Assembly: GCA_041655035.1 (NCBI GenBank)
Contig: JBAZCN010000001.1
Coordinates: 1-64,000, forward strand
Direction: 5' to 3'
Length of the DNA stretch: 64,000 nucleotides
Origin: NAT127 sp041655035
Lineage (GTDB): Bacteria; Pseudomonadota; Gammaproteobacteria; Pseudomonadales; Porticoccaceae
The notes under the pieces are model-generated. The model had not been told where the DNA came from. It searched no databases and worked only from the letters and a program-made list of their open reading frames with translations. How positions within the stretch are numbered: position 1 is the first letter of the stretch; every line of letters starts with the position of its first letter. Shown piece by piece: positions 54,423 to 63,375 of this stretch. The position numbers were made by a program, and so were the translations under genes.

Positions 54423-56207
54423 ATGACGTACCTGATGATCAGACAATGCCTCCGTGCCCGGAGGATCCGCCACGGAATGATACTCGCCATCGGCGTCTCC
54501 CCCCTGTTGACCCTCATCCCGGTTTCCGCCGACACCGTCGCCGTGGTCGTCAGCGGCGGCGACACCGCCCTGCGGGACAACGTCCAGGCCCACCTAGGTC
54601 TCGCCGACCTGGCCTGTAATACCACCGAACTCCACTTGCGCGGCCGCCTGCGCGGTGCCGATGAGCAGATTTCCCAAGCCTTGCGCGCCCTCGGTTACTA
54701 CCACGGCGAATGGCGGGTCAAGCGGGAGCGCGTCGCCGGCAAGAAAAACGGCAACGGCGGCTGCTGGCGAATCACCGTCGAACTCGAACCCGGGCCCCCG
54801 GTAACGGTGGCAACCCGCGACGTGCGGGTCGAGGGCGAAGGCGCCGCCGACGCGGTGTTTACCCGCTATCTGGCCAGCCTGCCCCTGGCGCCCGGCGAAC
54901 GGCTCAATCACGCCACCTACGAAGCCATCAAGAACGGCCTGGTGCAGCGGGCGCGAACCGCCGGCTATTTCGAGGCCGAGTTCAGCCACCGGGCACTCGA
55001 CGTCGACACCGAGCGCAACAGTGCCGATATCCGCCTGGTCTACGACAGCGGGCCGCGCTACCGGTTTGGCGCCATCAGCTACGGCCCCTCGCCCCTCGAC
55101 GAAGCCCTGCTGGAACGGTTCGTGACCTTCGCGCCCGGCGAATTGTTCGATGCCGACAAGCTAATCCAGTCCCAGAGCAACCTGATCAACAGCCTGTATT
55201 TCGCCTCGGTCAATCTCGATCAGCAGCGGCCCGACCGGGAGCGCCTCGAGGTGCCGGTGGCCATTACCACCAGCCCGCGCTCGAAGTACGAGACCACCGC
55301 CAGTGTCGGCTTTTCGACCGACACCGGCCCCCGGGTGGGCTATGGCCTCGCCAACCGGCGCGTCAACGGCGCCGGCGATACCTACCTGGTATCGAGCCAG
55401 TTGTCACCGGTACAGTCCAACCTGGGTTTCCAGTACAGCCAGCCGGGCGACGATCCGTTGCGCGATAAAACCCAGTGGTCCACCGGCTGGCAGCGGGAGG
55501 ACACCGACACCGCCACCAGCGACAGCTTCCGCGCCGAGGTCGCCCGTATCACCATGACGGAATCCGACTGGCTGCGCACCCTGAGCCTCAAGTACCTCTT
55601 CGAGGACTTCCGCATCGCCGGCGAAAGTCAGTCGTCGATGCTGCTGATGCCCGGCATCGGCTGGTCGAAAAGCCGCGCCAACGACTCCCGTTATCCCACC
55701 CGGGGCTGGCGCCTGGGTTCGGCCTTCCGGGTCGCGGTGGAAGGCCTGGTCTCCGATGTCACTCTCGCCCAGGCCGAGCTGGACGGCAAACTGGTGCTGC
55801 CCCTCGTGGGGGGCCGCCTGATCACCCGCGCCGGCATCGGCACCACCGTTCTCGATGACTTTGCCCAACTGCCGGCCTCGCTGCGGTTTTTTGCCGGCGG
55901 CGACAACAGCGTCAGGGGTTTCGATTACCAGACCCTGGGGCCCGAGGACAGCAACGGCAAGGTCATTGGCGGCAAACACCAGGTGACTGGCAGCGTCGAG
56001 TACGATCACAAGGTGTGGAAGGATTTTGCCCTGGCGGCGTTCGTCGACGCCGGCACCGCCTTCGACACCCGGGATTTCACCCTTTACCAAAGCGCGGGAT
56101 TCGGGGTTCGCTGGTTTTCCCCGATCGGCCCGATCCGTGTCGATTTCGCCTTCCCTCTCGATGAGGGCGGATTCCGACTTCACCTGTCGATGGGGCCTGA
56201 CCTGTGA
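54423..56207 (+). CDS. tamA: Translocation and assembly module protein TamA
   Basis: Outer-membrane Omp85 protein that, with TamB, supports autotransporter assembly and phospholipid transport. 594 aa; signal peptide to about residue 36 (MILAIGVSPLLTLIPVSA). Three POTRA-like domains cover about 38-280 (for example YRFGAISYGPSPLDEALLERFV), then the beta-barrel. The Omp85 signature FFAGGDNSVRGFDYQTLGP and a C-terminal strand are present. The start could also be ATG at 54435. Its stop overlaps the tamB start by 4 bp. Confidence 0.93.
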   Translation: MTYLMIRQCLRARRIRHGMILAIGVSPLLTLIPVSADTVAVVVSGGDTALRDNVQAHLGLADLACNTTELHLRGRLRGADEQISQALRALGYYHGEWRVKRERVAGKKNGNGGCWRITVELEPGPPVTVATRDVRVEGEGAADAVFTRYLASLPLAPGERLNHATYEAIKNGLVQRARTAGYFEAEFSHRALDVDTERNSADIRLVYDSGPRYRFGAISYGPSPLDEALLERFVTFAPGELFDADKLIQSQSNLINSLYFASVNLDQQRPDRERLEVPVAITTSPRSKYETTASVGFSTDTGPRVGYGLANRRVNGAGDTYLVSSQLSPVQSNLGFQYSQPGDDPLRDKTQWSTGWQREDTDTATSDSFRAEVARITMTESDWLRTLSLKYLFEDFRIAGESQSSMLLMPGIGWSKSRANDSRYPTRGWRLGSAFRVAVEGLVSDVTLAQAELDGKLVLPLVGGRLITRAGIGTTVLDDFAQLPASLRFFAGGDNSVRGFDYQTLGPEDSNGKVIGGKHQVTGSVEYDHKVWKDFALAAFVDAGTAFDTRDFTLYQSAGFGVRWFSPIGPIRVDFAFPLDEGGFRLHLSMGPDL

Positions 56208-59200
56208 CCACTCGCCTGCGCCGCCGGATCCTCTACATCCTCGAAACACTGCTGCTGGCACTGGTCGTGGTGGTCGTCGCCCTGATCGCGGTGCTCGACA
56301 CCGAGCGCGGCAGCCGCTGGCTGCTGGCCCGGGCGCTGCCGCTGGCGGCGCCGGAGGCTGGCTTTGCCAGCGTCACCGGCACTCTGGCACGCGGGGTAAC
56401 CATCGAGGCCCTGGCCCTGCCCCTCGATGCCGCGGATATCCGGATCGCCCGGATCGAGGGCCGCTGGAACCTGTGGAACCTGCTGGGCGGTCAATTGCCC
56501 ATCGAGCGCCTGGCGGTTCGGGAGGCGACCATCACCCTGCTCGAGACCGACACCGAGCCAACCCCGCCGGGGCCTTGGCCAAGCCTTTCGGTACCGCTGC
56601 CGGTAACCCTCGACGACGTTGAAATCACCGACTTGCGCATCATCACCGCGGACGGCGGCAGCCATCATATCGACCGCATCGCCGTGGCCGGCAGCGGCGG
56701 CGTGCTGCACACCCGAATCCGCCACCTCGAGGTGGCCATGGGCGATTACCACCTGCGCCTCGCCGGGCGGATCGCCAACCGGGTACCCTACGATGCCGAC
56801 CTGCGTCTCGACTGGTCGGCGGTCGTGGCGGACGAACAAGCCTTCGCCGGCCAGGCGTCCCTGACAGGAAGCCTGGCCGGCCTCAAGCTGGACCATCGAC
56901 TGACGCAGCCGTCGCCCGTCACCACCAGCGCTCTGCTGACGCCGGTGTTCGACCCCGAGGTCGCGGCCATCGACCCGCTGACCCTGGCGGTGACCCTGGC
57001 CACCGAGTGGAACGGTTTCGAGCTGCCCGTGCCCACCGCGCCACGCTTGACCAGCGACGGCAGCCTGGCGCTCACTGGCACCTGGGCCGACTACCACCTG
57101 CGCCTGCAATCGCGGCTCGCCGCCAGCACGCTGCAACCACCGGCGGATGCCGAGCCCGGCACCAGCGACGACCCCCTGGCGACGCTGATGCGCGAGCCCG
57201 GGCTGATCGAGCTCGAAGCCACCGGCCGGCAGTTCGCCATCGAGCTGGTGCGGCTGTATGCCGAGACCCTGGCGGGCACCCTCGAAGCCAGCGGCACCCT
57301 CACCGCGACGCCGCTGGCCTGGGACCTGCAACTGGCCGCCAGCGATGTCGATGCCGGTCTGTTCGTCGCCGAGTGGCCGGCGGTGATCTCGGCGCGGCTG
57401 CACAGCGATGGTCACTGGCAGGAAGAGCAATACCGCGCCAGTCTCACCATCGAGCAGCTCACCGGCCGGTTGTTCGACACCGCCATTGCCGCCAGTGGCG
57501 ATGTCCTGCTCGAGCCCCGGCAACTGCAATTCGACCGCCTCGAATTCGCCCTCGGCGACAACCGGCTGGCGGTGCACGGCGCTCTGGGCGACACTCTGGC
57601 CCTCGACTGGCAGCTGAGTGCTTCGCAGCTGGCGCAGATCCACCGCGACCTGAGCGGCACCATCACCTCCAGCGGCACCGTCAATGGCAGTCTCGAACAA
57701 CCCAGGGCCCAGGCCAGGCTCGATGCCGGCAACCTCGGCTTTGGCGACATCGCCATCGCCAGCCTCGATCTCGACATCGACACCACCGGGCTCGACGCCA
57801 TCCACCTCGACCTGGGCGCCACCGGCATCAACGCCGGCCCGCTGAACGCCGGCGTGCTCCGCCTCGAAGGCAGCGGCGGCCCCGGCCGGCACCATCTCGC
57901 CCTTAGCGTCGACGACGGCGATAATCGCCTCGCCCTCGAGATCCGGGGCGGCCTCGGCGACAGCCAGGCCGGCCAGCGCTGGCAGGGCAGCATCACCGGG
58001 CTCGACATCGACAATCCGCTGCTCGGCCCCTGGCGGCTGGCAGATTCCGCGCCGCTCGCGCTGTCCGCCGCGGCGGCCGACCTCGGAACCCTGTGCCTTG
58101 CCCAGGACGGCGCGGCAATCTGCGCCAAGGCCCGTTACGGCGAAGACAAGCTCACCCTCAGCGGCAACATCGATACACTGCCGCTGGCGCCGTTCACTCA
58201 GGCACTGCCGGAGGAAGCCTCCATCGAGGGCGTCGTCGACAGCCGCTTCGCCATCGTCGGCCCGCTGGACGCCCTGAGCGGCGAGCTGTCGCTGGATATC
58301 AGCGCGATCCAGCTGCGCTATCAACCGGTCGACGCCGATGCTCCTATCGAATTCGACGCCAACTTCAGCAGCAGCGCCCGCCTCGACAGGGGCGCGGCCA
58401 CGGCGACCCTCGATTTCACGGTGCCCGAGGTCGGCGACCTCCGCGCCCGGGTCCAGACACCGGCGCTGGCCGCCGATGCCACCCTCGAGGGCGCCGTCAC
58501 CGCGCAGTTCGCCACTCTCGCCTGGCAGGATGGTCTGCTTCCGCAACTGGACAACCTCGACGGCAACGTCGCTGTCGACCTGGTTGTCGGCGGCCAGGCG
58601 GCAGCGCCGCAGATCAGCGGCACGGTGGCGCTGAACGAGCTCCAGGCCCAGGTACCACTGGCCGGGATCACCCTCTCCCAGGGCGCGCTGCGGCTCGGCG
58701 TCGACAGCGGCGGACGCTGGCAGCTGAACGGCCAGTTGAACTCCGGCGAGGGCGATCTGCGCCTCGCCGGCAACGGCCTGCTGAGCGCCGACAACGGCGC
58801 CAGTGGCCAGATCAGCATCGACGGCACTGACTTCACCCTGGTGGACCGGCCCGATGCCCGGGCCCTGCTGTCGCCGGCCCTGACCGTCGAGTTCGCTCCC
58901 GACGCCATCAGACTGCGCGGCGACCTCCTGGTGCCACAGGGCGAACTGACCATCAACGCCCTGCCGGAGCAGGCTGTGGACGTCTCCGCCGACGAGCGGG
59001 TGTTCCCCGCCGAGGAAACCCTCGCTGCGCCATCGCGGCCGATCGATGTGCGGATCCAGCTGACCATCGACGATCGTTTCCACCTCCAGGGGTACGGCCT
59101 GTCGACCCGCCTCGGCGGCACGCTGCGCATCAGCCAGCGCGGCGACGATCCGCCCCGCGCCAATGGCACCCTGTCGCTGGTCGACGGCGTCTACCAGGCC

Positions 59201-59740
59201 TACGGCCAGAAACTGGAGGTAGAGCGCGGCCACCTGCTGTTCCAGGGGCCGGTGGACAATCCCGGGCTCAACATCCGCGCCGTGCGCGAAACTCCGACCG
59301 CCACAGTGGGCATCGATATCGGCGGCGTCGCGCAGGACATTCGCAGCGAACTGTTCTCTACACCGCCGCTTTCGCCCACCGACACGATAGCGATCCTGAT
59401 CACCGGAAAGGCGCCGAGCCAGATGAATCAATCCGACGCCAATCAGGTGATCAACGCCGCCGCCGCGCTCGGCATCTCCCAAAGCGAGGGCATCACCAAC
59501 AACCTGGAACGGGCCTTTGGCCTCGACGTCGTCGATCTCCAGGGCGGCGACGATTACCTCGACAGCGCCCTGGTGGTGGGCAAGTACCTGACCCCCGAAC
59601 TATTCATCAGCTACGCCCAGAACCTGTTCTCGCCCGCGGGCAGTGTCCAGCTCGACTACAGCCTGACCCGCTACCTGGGCCTCAAGGCGAGCTCCGGCGA
59701 AACCCAGAGTGTCGACCTGCTGTACCGGATCGAGCATTGA
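56204..59740 (+). CDS. tamB: Translocation and assembly module protein TamB
   Basis: Very long periplasmic beta-rich AsmA-like protein anchored by one N-terminal helix (LYILETLLLALVVVVVALIAVL, about 9-30), bridging inner and outer membranes. 1178 aa, starting at GTG (56204) within the tamA stop (GTGA). The conserved TamB/DUF490 domain fills the last 330 residues (GTLSLVDGVYQAYGQKLEVERG, LITGKAPSQM, GKYLTPELFISYAQNL). The repetitive hydrophobic/polar pattern fits a lipid-conducting groove. Confidence 0.95.
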   Translation: MTTRLRRRILYILETLLLALVVVVVALIAVLDTERGSRWLLARALPLAAPEAGFASVTGTLARGVTIEALALPLDAADIRIARIEGRWNLWNLLGGQLPIERLAVREATITLLETDTEPTPPGPWPSLSVPLPVTLDDVEITDLRIITADGGSHHIDRIAVAGSGGVLHTRIRHLEVAMGDYHLRLAGRIANRVPYDADLRLDWSAVVADEQAFAGQASLTGSLAGLKLDHRLTQPSPVTTSALLTPVFDPEVAAIDPLTLAVTLATEWNGFELPVPTAPRLTSDGSLALTGTWADYHLRLQSRLAASTLQPPADAEPGTSDDPLATLMREPGLIELEATGRQFAIELVRLYAETLAGTLEASGTLTATPLAWDLQLAASDVDAGLFVAEWPAVISARLHSDGHWQEEQYRASLTIEQLTGRLFDTAIAASGDVLLEPRQLQFDRLEFALGDNRLAVHGALGDTLALDWQLSASQLAQIHRDLSGTITSSGTVNGSLEQPRAQARLDAGNLGFGDIAIASLDLDIDTTGLDAIHLDLGATGINAGPLNAGVLRLEGSGGPGRHHLALSVDDGDNRLALEIRGGLGDSQAGQRWQGSITGLDIDNPLLGPWRLADSAPLALSAAAADLGTLCLAQDGAAICAKARYGEDKLTLSGNIDTLPLAPFTQALPEEASIEGVVDSRFAIVGPLDALSGELSLDISAIQLRYQPVDADAPIEFDANFSSSARLDRGAATATLDFTVPEVGDLRARVQTPALAADATLEGAVTAQFATLAWQDGLLPQLDNLDGNVAVDLVVGGQAAAPQISGTVALNELQAQVPLAGITLSQGALRLGVDSGGRWQLNGQLNSGEGDLRLAGNGLLSADNGASGQISIDGTDFTLVDRPDARALLSPALTVEFAPDAIRLRGDLLVPQGELTINALPEQAVDVSADERVFPAEETLAAPSRPIDVRIQLTIDDRFHLQGYGLSTRLGGTLRISQRGDDPPRANGTLSLVDGVYQAYGQKLEVERGHLLFQGPVDNPGLNIRAVRETPTATVGIDIGGVAQDIRSELFSTPPLSPTDTIAILITGKAPSQMNQSDANQVINAAAALGISQSEGITNNLERAFGLDVVDLQGGDDYLDSALVVGKYLTPELFISYAQNLFSPAGSVQLDYSLTRYLGLKASSGETQSVDLLYRIEH

Positions 59741-59780
59741 GCCTCGCAGCGAGGCCGTGCCCAGCGCCGCTTGCGCGTAG

Positions 59781-59854
59781 TCGGCATCCCCTATGAAAGG
59801 TAACAGGGTGAGTGAAAGCCAATAGGGTGCGCTGAGGAACGAAGCGCACCGCAG
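59781..59854 (-). repeat. REP-like intergenic element, copy 3
   Basis: Inverted relative to copies 1 and 2. GGTGCGCT-GAGGAACGA-AGCGCACC (59826-59850) is the same hairpin as copy 2, including loop sequence, followed leftward by a variant of the CACCC...CTTTCATAGG part. Confidence 0.8.
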
Positions 59855-59988
59855 AAATCGCCGCTCTATGGGAAGGTTTTCCATTTACCGAAACGCTGTA
59901 CCGACACCTCAATCGCGCCAGGATCCGTCGAGGCTCGCACACCGCGTGGGAGCCGGTGCGGAAAACCTTTTGACCGGCAGCAAGAATC

Positions 59989-60017
59989 CTGCAACAAAAC
60001 TGTCATAGTATTGGCGG
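59989..60017 (+). promoter_or_regulatory. Possible Pho box upstream of ppk1
   Basis: A perfect CTGTCAT unit at 60000-60006 is flanked at exact 11-bp spacing by weaker units CTGCAAC (59989-59995) and TTGGCGG (60011-60017). PhoB binds direct CTGTCAT repeats with this period, and ppk is PhoB-regulated in E. coli. Only the middle unit is a full match. Confidence 0.4.
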
Positions 60018-60068
60018 ATGATTTCCCACAATCTATCGCAATCACCACCACGGACAATCGCGCGCTGC

Positions 60069-62126
60069 ATGAGCACCAAAAAACTGTACGTTGCCAAAGA
60101 ACTGAGCTGGCTCTCCTTTAACGAACGCGTACTCCAGGAGGCCGCCGACCCGCGCAACCCGATCGTCGAGCGGGTGCATTTCCTGGGTATCTTTTCCAAC
60201 AACCAGGACGAATACTTCAAGGTCCGGGTCGCCGGCGTGCGCCGCACCGCCAAGCTGGAAGAAAAGACCGGCAAACTCGGCGAGGCCGGGCGGATGCTGG
60301 CGCTGATCAACGACAAGATCATGCAGCTGAGCGCCAAGTTCGACGCCATCTATGACGACGTGCTCAAGCAGCTCGAACATAAAAAACTGTTCTTCATCAC
60401 CGAGGAAAAGCTGTCGGACAAACAGAGCAAATGGCTCGACAAGCATTTTCGCGACCATATCCTCCAGCATGTGGTGCCGATCTGGATCACCGACACCATC
60501 CGCCTCGACCAGCTGCTCGACGACGACGTGTCCTACCTTGCGGTGCAGTTGAAGAAAGGCAAGCTGCGCCGCTACGCCATCCTCGACATCCCCGAGCGGG
60601 TGCCGCGCTTCATCACCGTGCCGCCGGACCGCGGCCACGCCCGCAACTACTTCATGGTCATCGACGAAGTGATCCGCCACTGCCTCGATCAGATCTTCAA
60701 GCCCTTCGTCGACTATGAGTCGGTGGCCGCCTGGTCGATGAAATTCTCCCGCGACTCCCAATACGAGTTGTACGACGATGTCGACCTGAGCCTCGTGGAA
60801 AAGCTCTCCCTGGGCATGAAACAGCGGCTGTCCGGCGAGCCGGTGCGTCTCAGTTACGACAAGACCATGCCCAGCGAAATGGTCAGCATTCTCCGTGAGC
60901 GGCTCGGCATCGAGAACATCGACAGCGTGATCCCCGGCGGACGTTATCGCAATTTCCGCGACTTTATCCGCTTTCGCAACGCCGGCAGCAAATGGCTCGA
61001 AAACCAGCCCCTGGCGACGCTGCGCAGCCAGCAATTCGACAACCACCGCAACGTGTTCGAGGCCCTCGACCAGGGCGATGTGCTCCTCTACTACCCCTAT
61101 CACCGGTTCAACTATTTCACCGAGTTCGTCCGCCAGTCGGCGTTCGACCCGGCGGTCAAGGAAATCAAGATCAATATTTATCGCGTCGCCGCCAACTCGC
61201 GGGTGATCGAATCGCTGATCGATGCCGCCCGCAATGGCAAGAAGGTGACCGTCAACATCGAGCTGCGGGCCCGCTTCGACGAGGAACACAATCTCGAAAT
61301 GACCGAAAAGCTTACCGACGCCGACATCAAGGTCACCCTCGGTATTCCCGGTCTCAAGGTCCATTCCAAGCTCTGCGTGGTCACCCGGGAAAGCCCCCTG
61401 GGCGACAAGCGCTACGCGGTCCTCGGTACCGGCAACTTCAACGAAAGCACCGCCCGCGTCTACACCGATTTCGCGCTGTTCACCGCCAACCAGGACATCT
61501 GCAACGAGGCCAACAGCGTCTTCCAGTTCATCGACGCGAGCTATCGCCACCCGCGGCTCAACCATCTGTGGGTGTCGCCACTCAATACCCGCAGCGAAAT
61601 CGAACGGCTGATCGAACGGGAAATCCACCATGCAAGGAACGGCGGCAAAGGCCTGATCCAGGCCAAGCTCAACAATCTGGTGGACGAGCGGATGACCAAC
61701 CTGCTCTACCGGGCCAGCCAGGCGGGGGTCGAGATCAGGCTTATCGTGCGCGGCATGTGCGGCCTCAAGGCCGGCCTGCCCGGCATCAGTGACAATATTT
61801 TTGTCACCAGCATCGTCGATCGCTTTCTCGAACATACCCGGTTGCTGATCTTCGACAATATGGGCGATCGGGAAATCTTCATTTCATCCGCGGATTGGAT
61901 GACCCGCAACCTCGACGAGCGGGTCGAGGTGTCGTGCCCTATCTATGACCCGGCGATCAAGAAAATGCTGAGCGACATCATGGCTATCCAGCTGGCCGAC
62001 AACCAGAAGGCGCGGATCATCGACGCCGATCAGAAAAACGCCTACGTCTCCCGGGGCAATCGCCGCAAGATACGCTCGCAGGAAGAGATCCACGACTACC
62101 TGACGCGGCTCGCGGAAACGCGCTGA
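60069..62126 (+). CDS. ppk1: Polyphosphate kinase 1
   Basis: Reversibly makes inorganic polyphosphate from ATP. The ATG at 60069 gives 685 aa and aligns with E. coli Ppk (688) from KLYVAKELSWLSFNERVLQEA on; an ATG 17 codons earlier is possible. The autophosphorylated His is His432 in GLKVHSKLCVV and the second catalytic His is His589 in FLEHTRLLIFDN. FRNAGSKWLENQPLATLRS-like and ELRARFDEEHNLE segments are typical. No ppx gene follows. Confidence 0.96.
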   Translation: MSTKKLYVAKELSWLSFNERVLQEAADPRNPIVERVHFLGIFSNNQDEYFKVRVAGVRRTAKLEEKTGKLGEAGRMLALINDKIMQLSAKFDAIYDDVLKQLEHKKLFFITEEKLSDKQSKWLDKHFRDHILQHVVPIWITDTIRLDQLLDDDVSYLAVQLKKGKLRRYAILDIPERVPRFITVPPDRGHARNYFMVIDEVIRHCLDQIFKPFVDYESVAAWSMKFSRDSQYELYDDVDLSLVEKLSLGMKQRLSGEPVRLSYDKTMPSEMVSILRERLGIENIDSVIPGGRYRNFRDFIRFRNAGSKWLENQPLATLRSQQFDNHRNVFEALDQGDVLLYYPYHRFNYFTEFVRQSAFDPAVKEIKINIYRVAANSRVIESLIDAARNGKKVTVNIELRARFDEEHNLEMTEKLTDADIKVTLGIPGLKVHSKLCVVTRESPLGDKRYAVLGTGNFNESTARVYTDFALFTANQDICNEANSVFQFIDASYRHPRLNHLWVSPLNTRSEIERLIEREIHHARNGGKGLIQAKLNNLVDERMTNLLYRASQAGVEIRLIVRGMCGLKAGLPGISDNIFVTSIVDRFLEHTRLLIFDNMGDREIFISSADWMTRNLDERVEVSCPIYDPAIKKMLSDIMAIQLADNQKARIIDADQKNAYVSRGNRRKIRSQEEIHDYLTRLAETR

Positions 62127-62129
62127 AGC

Positions 62130-62152
62130 CGGGCGGCGGTGATTGCCGCCCG
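62130..62152. other. GC-rich hairpin after ppk1
   Basis: CGGGCGGC (62130-62137) pairs with GCCGCCCG (62145-62152), seven-base loop, three bases past the ppk1 stop. It is followed by an A-run rather than T-run on the plus strand, so it is not a standard intrinsic terminator. It separates ppk1 from the convergent SelW-like gene. Confidence 0.5.
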
Positions 62153-62173
62153 AAAAAGAAAGGCAATGACAAG

Positions 62174-62452
62174 TCAGCGGTCGCTGTGACCCAGGGCACG
62201 CCCGGGGGCGACCCGGTCGCGAACCCGCTGCTTGAGCAGCTTGATCTCGGGGAACCCCCCGTCGCGGGTGCGATCCCAGATCGGCTCGCCGCCGACGGTG
62301 ATGATGAACTCGCCGCTGGCGGCGGGGCACAGCGCCACCTCCGCCAACTCGTCGCTGAAGGTATAGAGCAGTTCCTGGGCCATCCACGCCGCCCGGGGAA
62401 GCCAATGGCAGCGGGGGCAATAATGGATGGCGACGCGGGGTTTGGCGGTCAT
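62174..62452 (-). CDS. SelT/SelW/SelH (Rdx) family protein
   Basis: 92 aa thioredoxin-like protein. The IHYCPRCHWLPRAAWMAQELL start carries a CxxC motif in the place of the CxxU of eukaryotic SelW, and GEFIITVGGEPIWDRTRDGGFPEIKLLKQRVRD completes the Rdx domain. A redox role is assumed from the family; partners are unknown. Convergent with ppk1. Confidence 0.9.
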   Translation of the reverse strand: MTAKPRVAIHYCPRCHWLPRAAWMAQELLYTFSDELAEVALCPAASGEFIITVGGEPIWDRTRDGGFPEIKLLKQRVRDRVAPGRALGHSDR

Positions 62453-62520
62453 TGGCGACAGTCCGTCAGGTATCGATACGTGATCATAGCCGCAAAACCG
62501 CCCGCCGCGAACAGGGGCGG

Positions 62521-62562
62521 CGCAGCAATCCAGGCATGAGACGCAGCAATCCAGACGTGAAA
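62521..62562. repeat. 21-bp tandem duplication
   Basis: Two adjacent units (62521-62541 and 62542-62562) agree at 18 of 21 positions, both opening with CGCAGCAATCCAG. Lies in the gap between the SelW-like gene and the terminator of the CpxP-like gene. Confidence 0.7.
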
Positions 62563-62581
62563 AGGGGCGAAAGCTCGCCCC
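62560..62581 (-). terminator. Intrinsic terminator of the CpxP/Spy-like gene
   Basis: On the minus strand GGGGCGA (62581-62575) pairs with TCGCCCC (62570-62564) over a GCTT loop, followed by TTTTC. It lies about 28 bp after the stop codon. Confidence 0.75.
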
Positions 62582-62609
62582 CGGTCAGACAGCGCCAGAA
62601 TGCCGCGGT

Positions 62610-63161
62610 TTACCGCTGGTCCTGTTTCCGCTCCTTTTTCTGCTCCATGTGCTGCTTGCGCTTCTCCATCTTCGCCTTCATCTCGGCCTTGCGCTCCTTC
62701 TTGAGTTCCGCCAGTTGGATGCGCTGCTCAGCGGTGAGCACCCCGTCGATGCGCTTTTCGATGTCGAAGCCGTGCAGCATCAGATCGACCCGGGCGTCGG
62801 CGCTGGCCTTCGCCACCTCGCGCAGGGTGCGCTCATCGGCGCGCTCCTGAACAGCCTTCATTTCAGCCTCCCTGGCCTTGCCGGCGGCTTCACGCAGGGT
62901 TTTGCCCTCCTCCTTGCCGGCGTCGAAGACCGCCTGGATATCCTGTTTTTGCTGGTCGCTCAATGACAGTTTGTCGCCTACCCGGCTCAGCCAGTGTTCG
63001 CCATCCATCGCCCCCGGGTGTTTGTGTCCCATCGCCTTGTAGGCGTCGTGCTTGTGGCCATCGCGCTTGCCGTCGTGGTCGTCGCCGGCCAGTGCCAGGC
63101 CGGCACCGGACAGCGCGGTAACAAGGGCTGTTGTCATCAGTATTCTCGGCATCTTGATCAT
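62610..63161 (-). CDS. Spy/CpxP family periplasmic protein
   Basis: 183 aa from the ATG at 63161 (GAGGA eight bases upstream). Signal peptide about 1-26 (ILMTTALVTALSGAGLALA). Residues 27-57 are rich in His and Asp (GDDHDGKRDGHKHD, then GHKH), a possible metal-binding segment. Two LTxxQ-type motifs are seen, LSLSDQQ (65-71) and LTAEQR (about 149-154), and the C-terminus is a highly charged Lys/Glu/Met helix. CpxP/Spy proteins are periplasmic chaperones or stress modulators; ZraP-like relatives bind zinc. Divergent from a CpxR-like regulator, the classic cpxP/cpxRA layout. Confidence 0.87.
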   Translation of the reverse strand: MIKMPRILMTTALVTALSGAGLALAGDDHDGKRDGHKHDAYKAMGHKHPGAMDGEHWLSRVGDKLSLSDQQKQDIQAVFDAGKEEGKTLREAAGKAREAEMKAVQERADERTLREVAKASADARVDLMLHGFDIEKRIDGVLTAEQRIQLAELKKERKAEMKAKMEKRKQHMEQKKERKQDQR

Positions 63162-63173
63162 GGTGGTGCTCCT

Positions 63174-63224
63174 CGGTTGGATCTTTGTGTCGGTTGGATC
63201 TCTGTGTCGATCGAATCTCTGTGG
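63174..63224. repeat. 17-bp tandem repeat, three units, in the CpxP-like 5' leader
   Basis: Units start at 63174 (CGGTTGGATCTTTGTGT), 63191 (CGGTTGGATCTCTGTGT) and 63208 (more diverged). They occupy the untranslated leader of the CpxP-like gene, directly upstream of its ribosome-binding site. Confidence 0.75.
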
Positions 63225-63261
63225 TTCACCAACAGTGTAGGCAAGGCCTCGGTGTTTTTGG

Positions 63262-63297
63262 GTAATACCCGGGTAACGCCGTGTAAATGTCTGTAAA
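63262..63297. promoter_or_regulatory. CpxR box array
   Basis: GTAAA-TGTCT-GTAAA (63283-63297) exactly matches the CpxR consensus GTAAA-N5-GTAAA. A further half-site GTAAC (63273-63277) is in the same 10-bp register, and GTAAT (63262-63266) lies 11 bp before that. The array sits in the 214-bp region between the divergent CpxP-like and CpxR-like genes, consistent with autoregulation and cpxP control. Confidence 0.8.
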
Positions 63298-63375
63298 CCG
63301 CACACCCCCCTCCCGACACTGTGCAAGAATAGCCACGCACGGCCACCCAGGCCATCAGCGTCACAGGAGATTGTC

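Larger units (their letters stand above)
59741..60068. other. Intergenic region tamB / ppk1
   Basis: 328 bp with no supported gene. It holds REP-like copy 3 near its left end and, close to ppk1, a possible Pho box. The remaining sequence shows nothing I can assign, and no clear terminator for tamB was found. Confidence 0.55.

Noticed and set aside
56180..59482. Open frame of 1100 codons on the minus strand opposite tamB
   Set aside because: It mirrors the GC-biased codon use of tamB. The protein lacks any recognisable domain, while tamB has a GTG start coupled to tamA and the conserved TamB domain.
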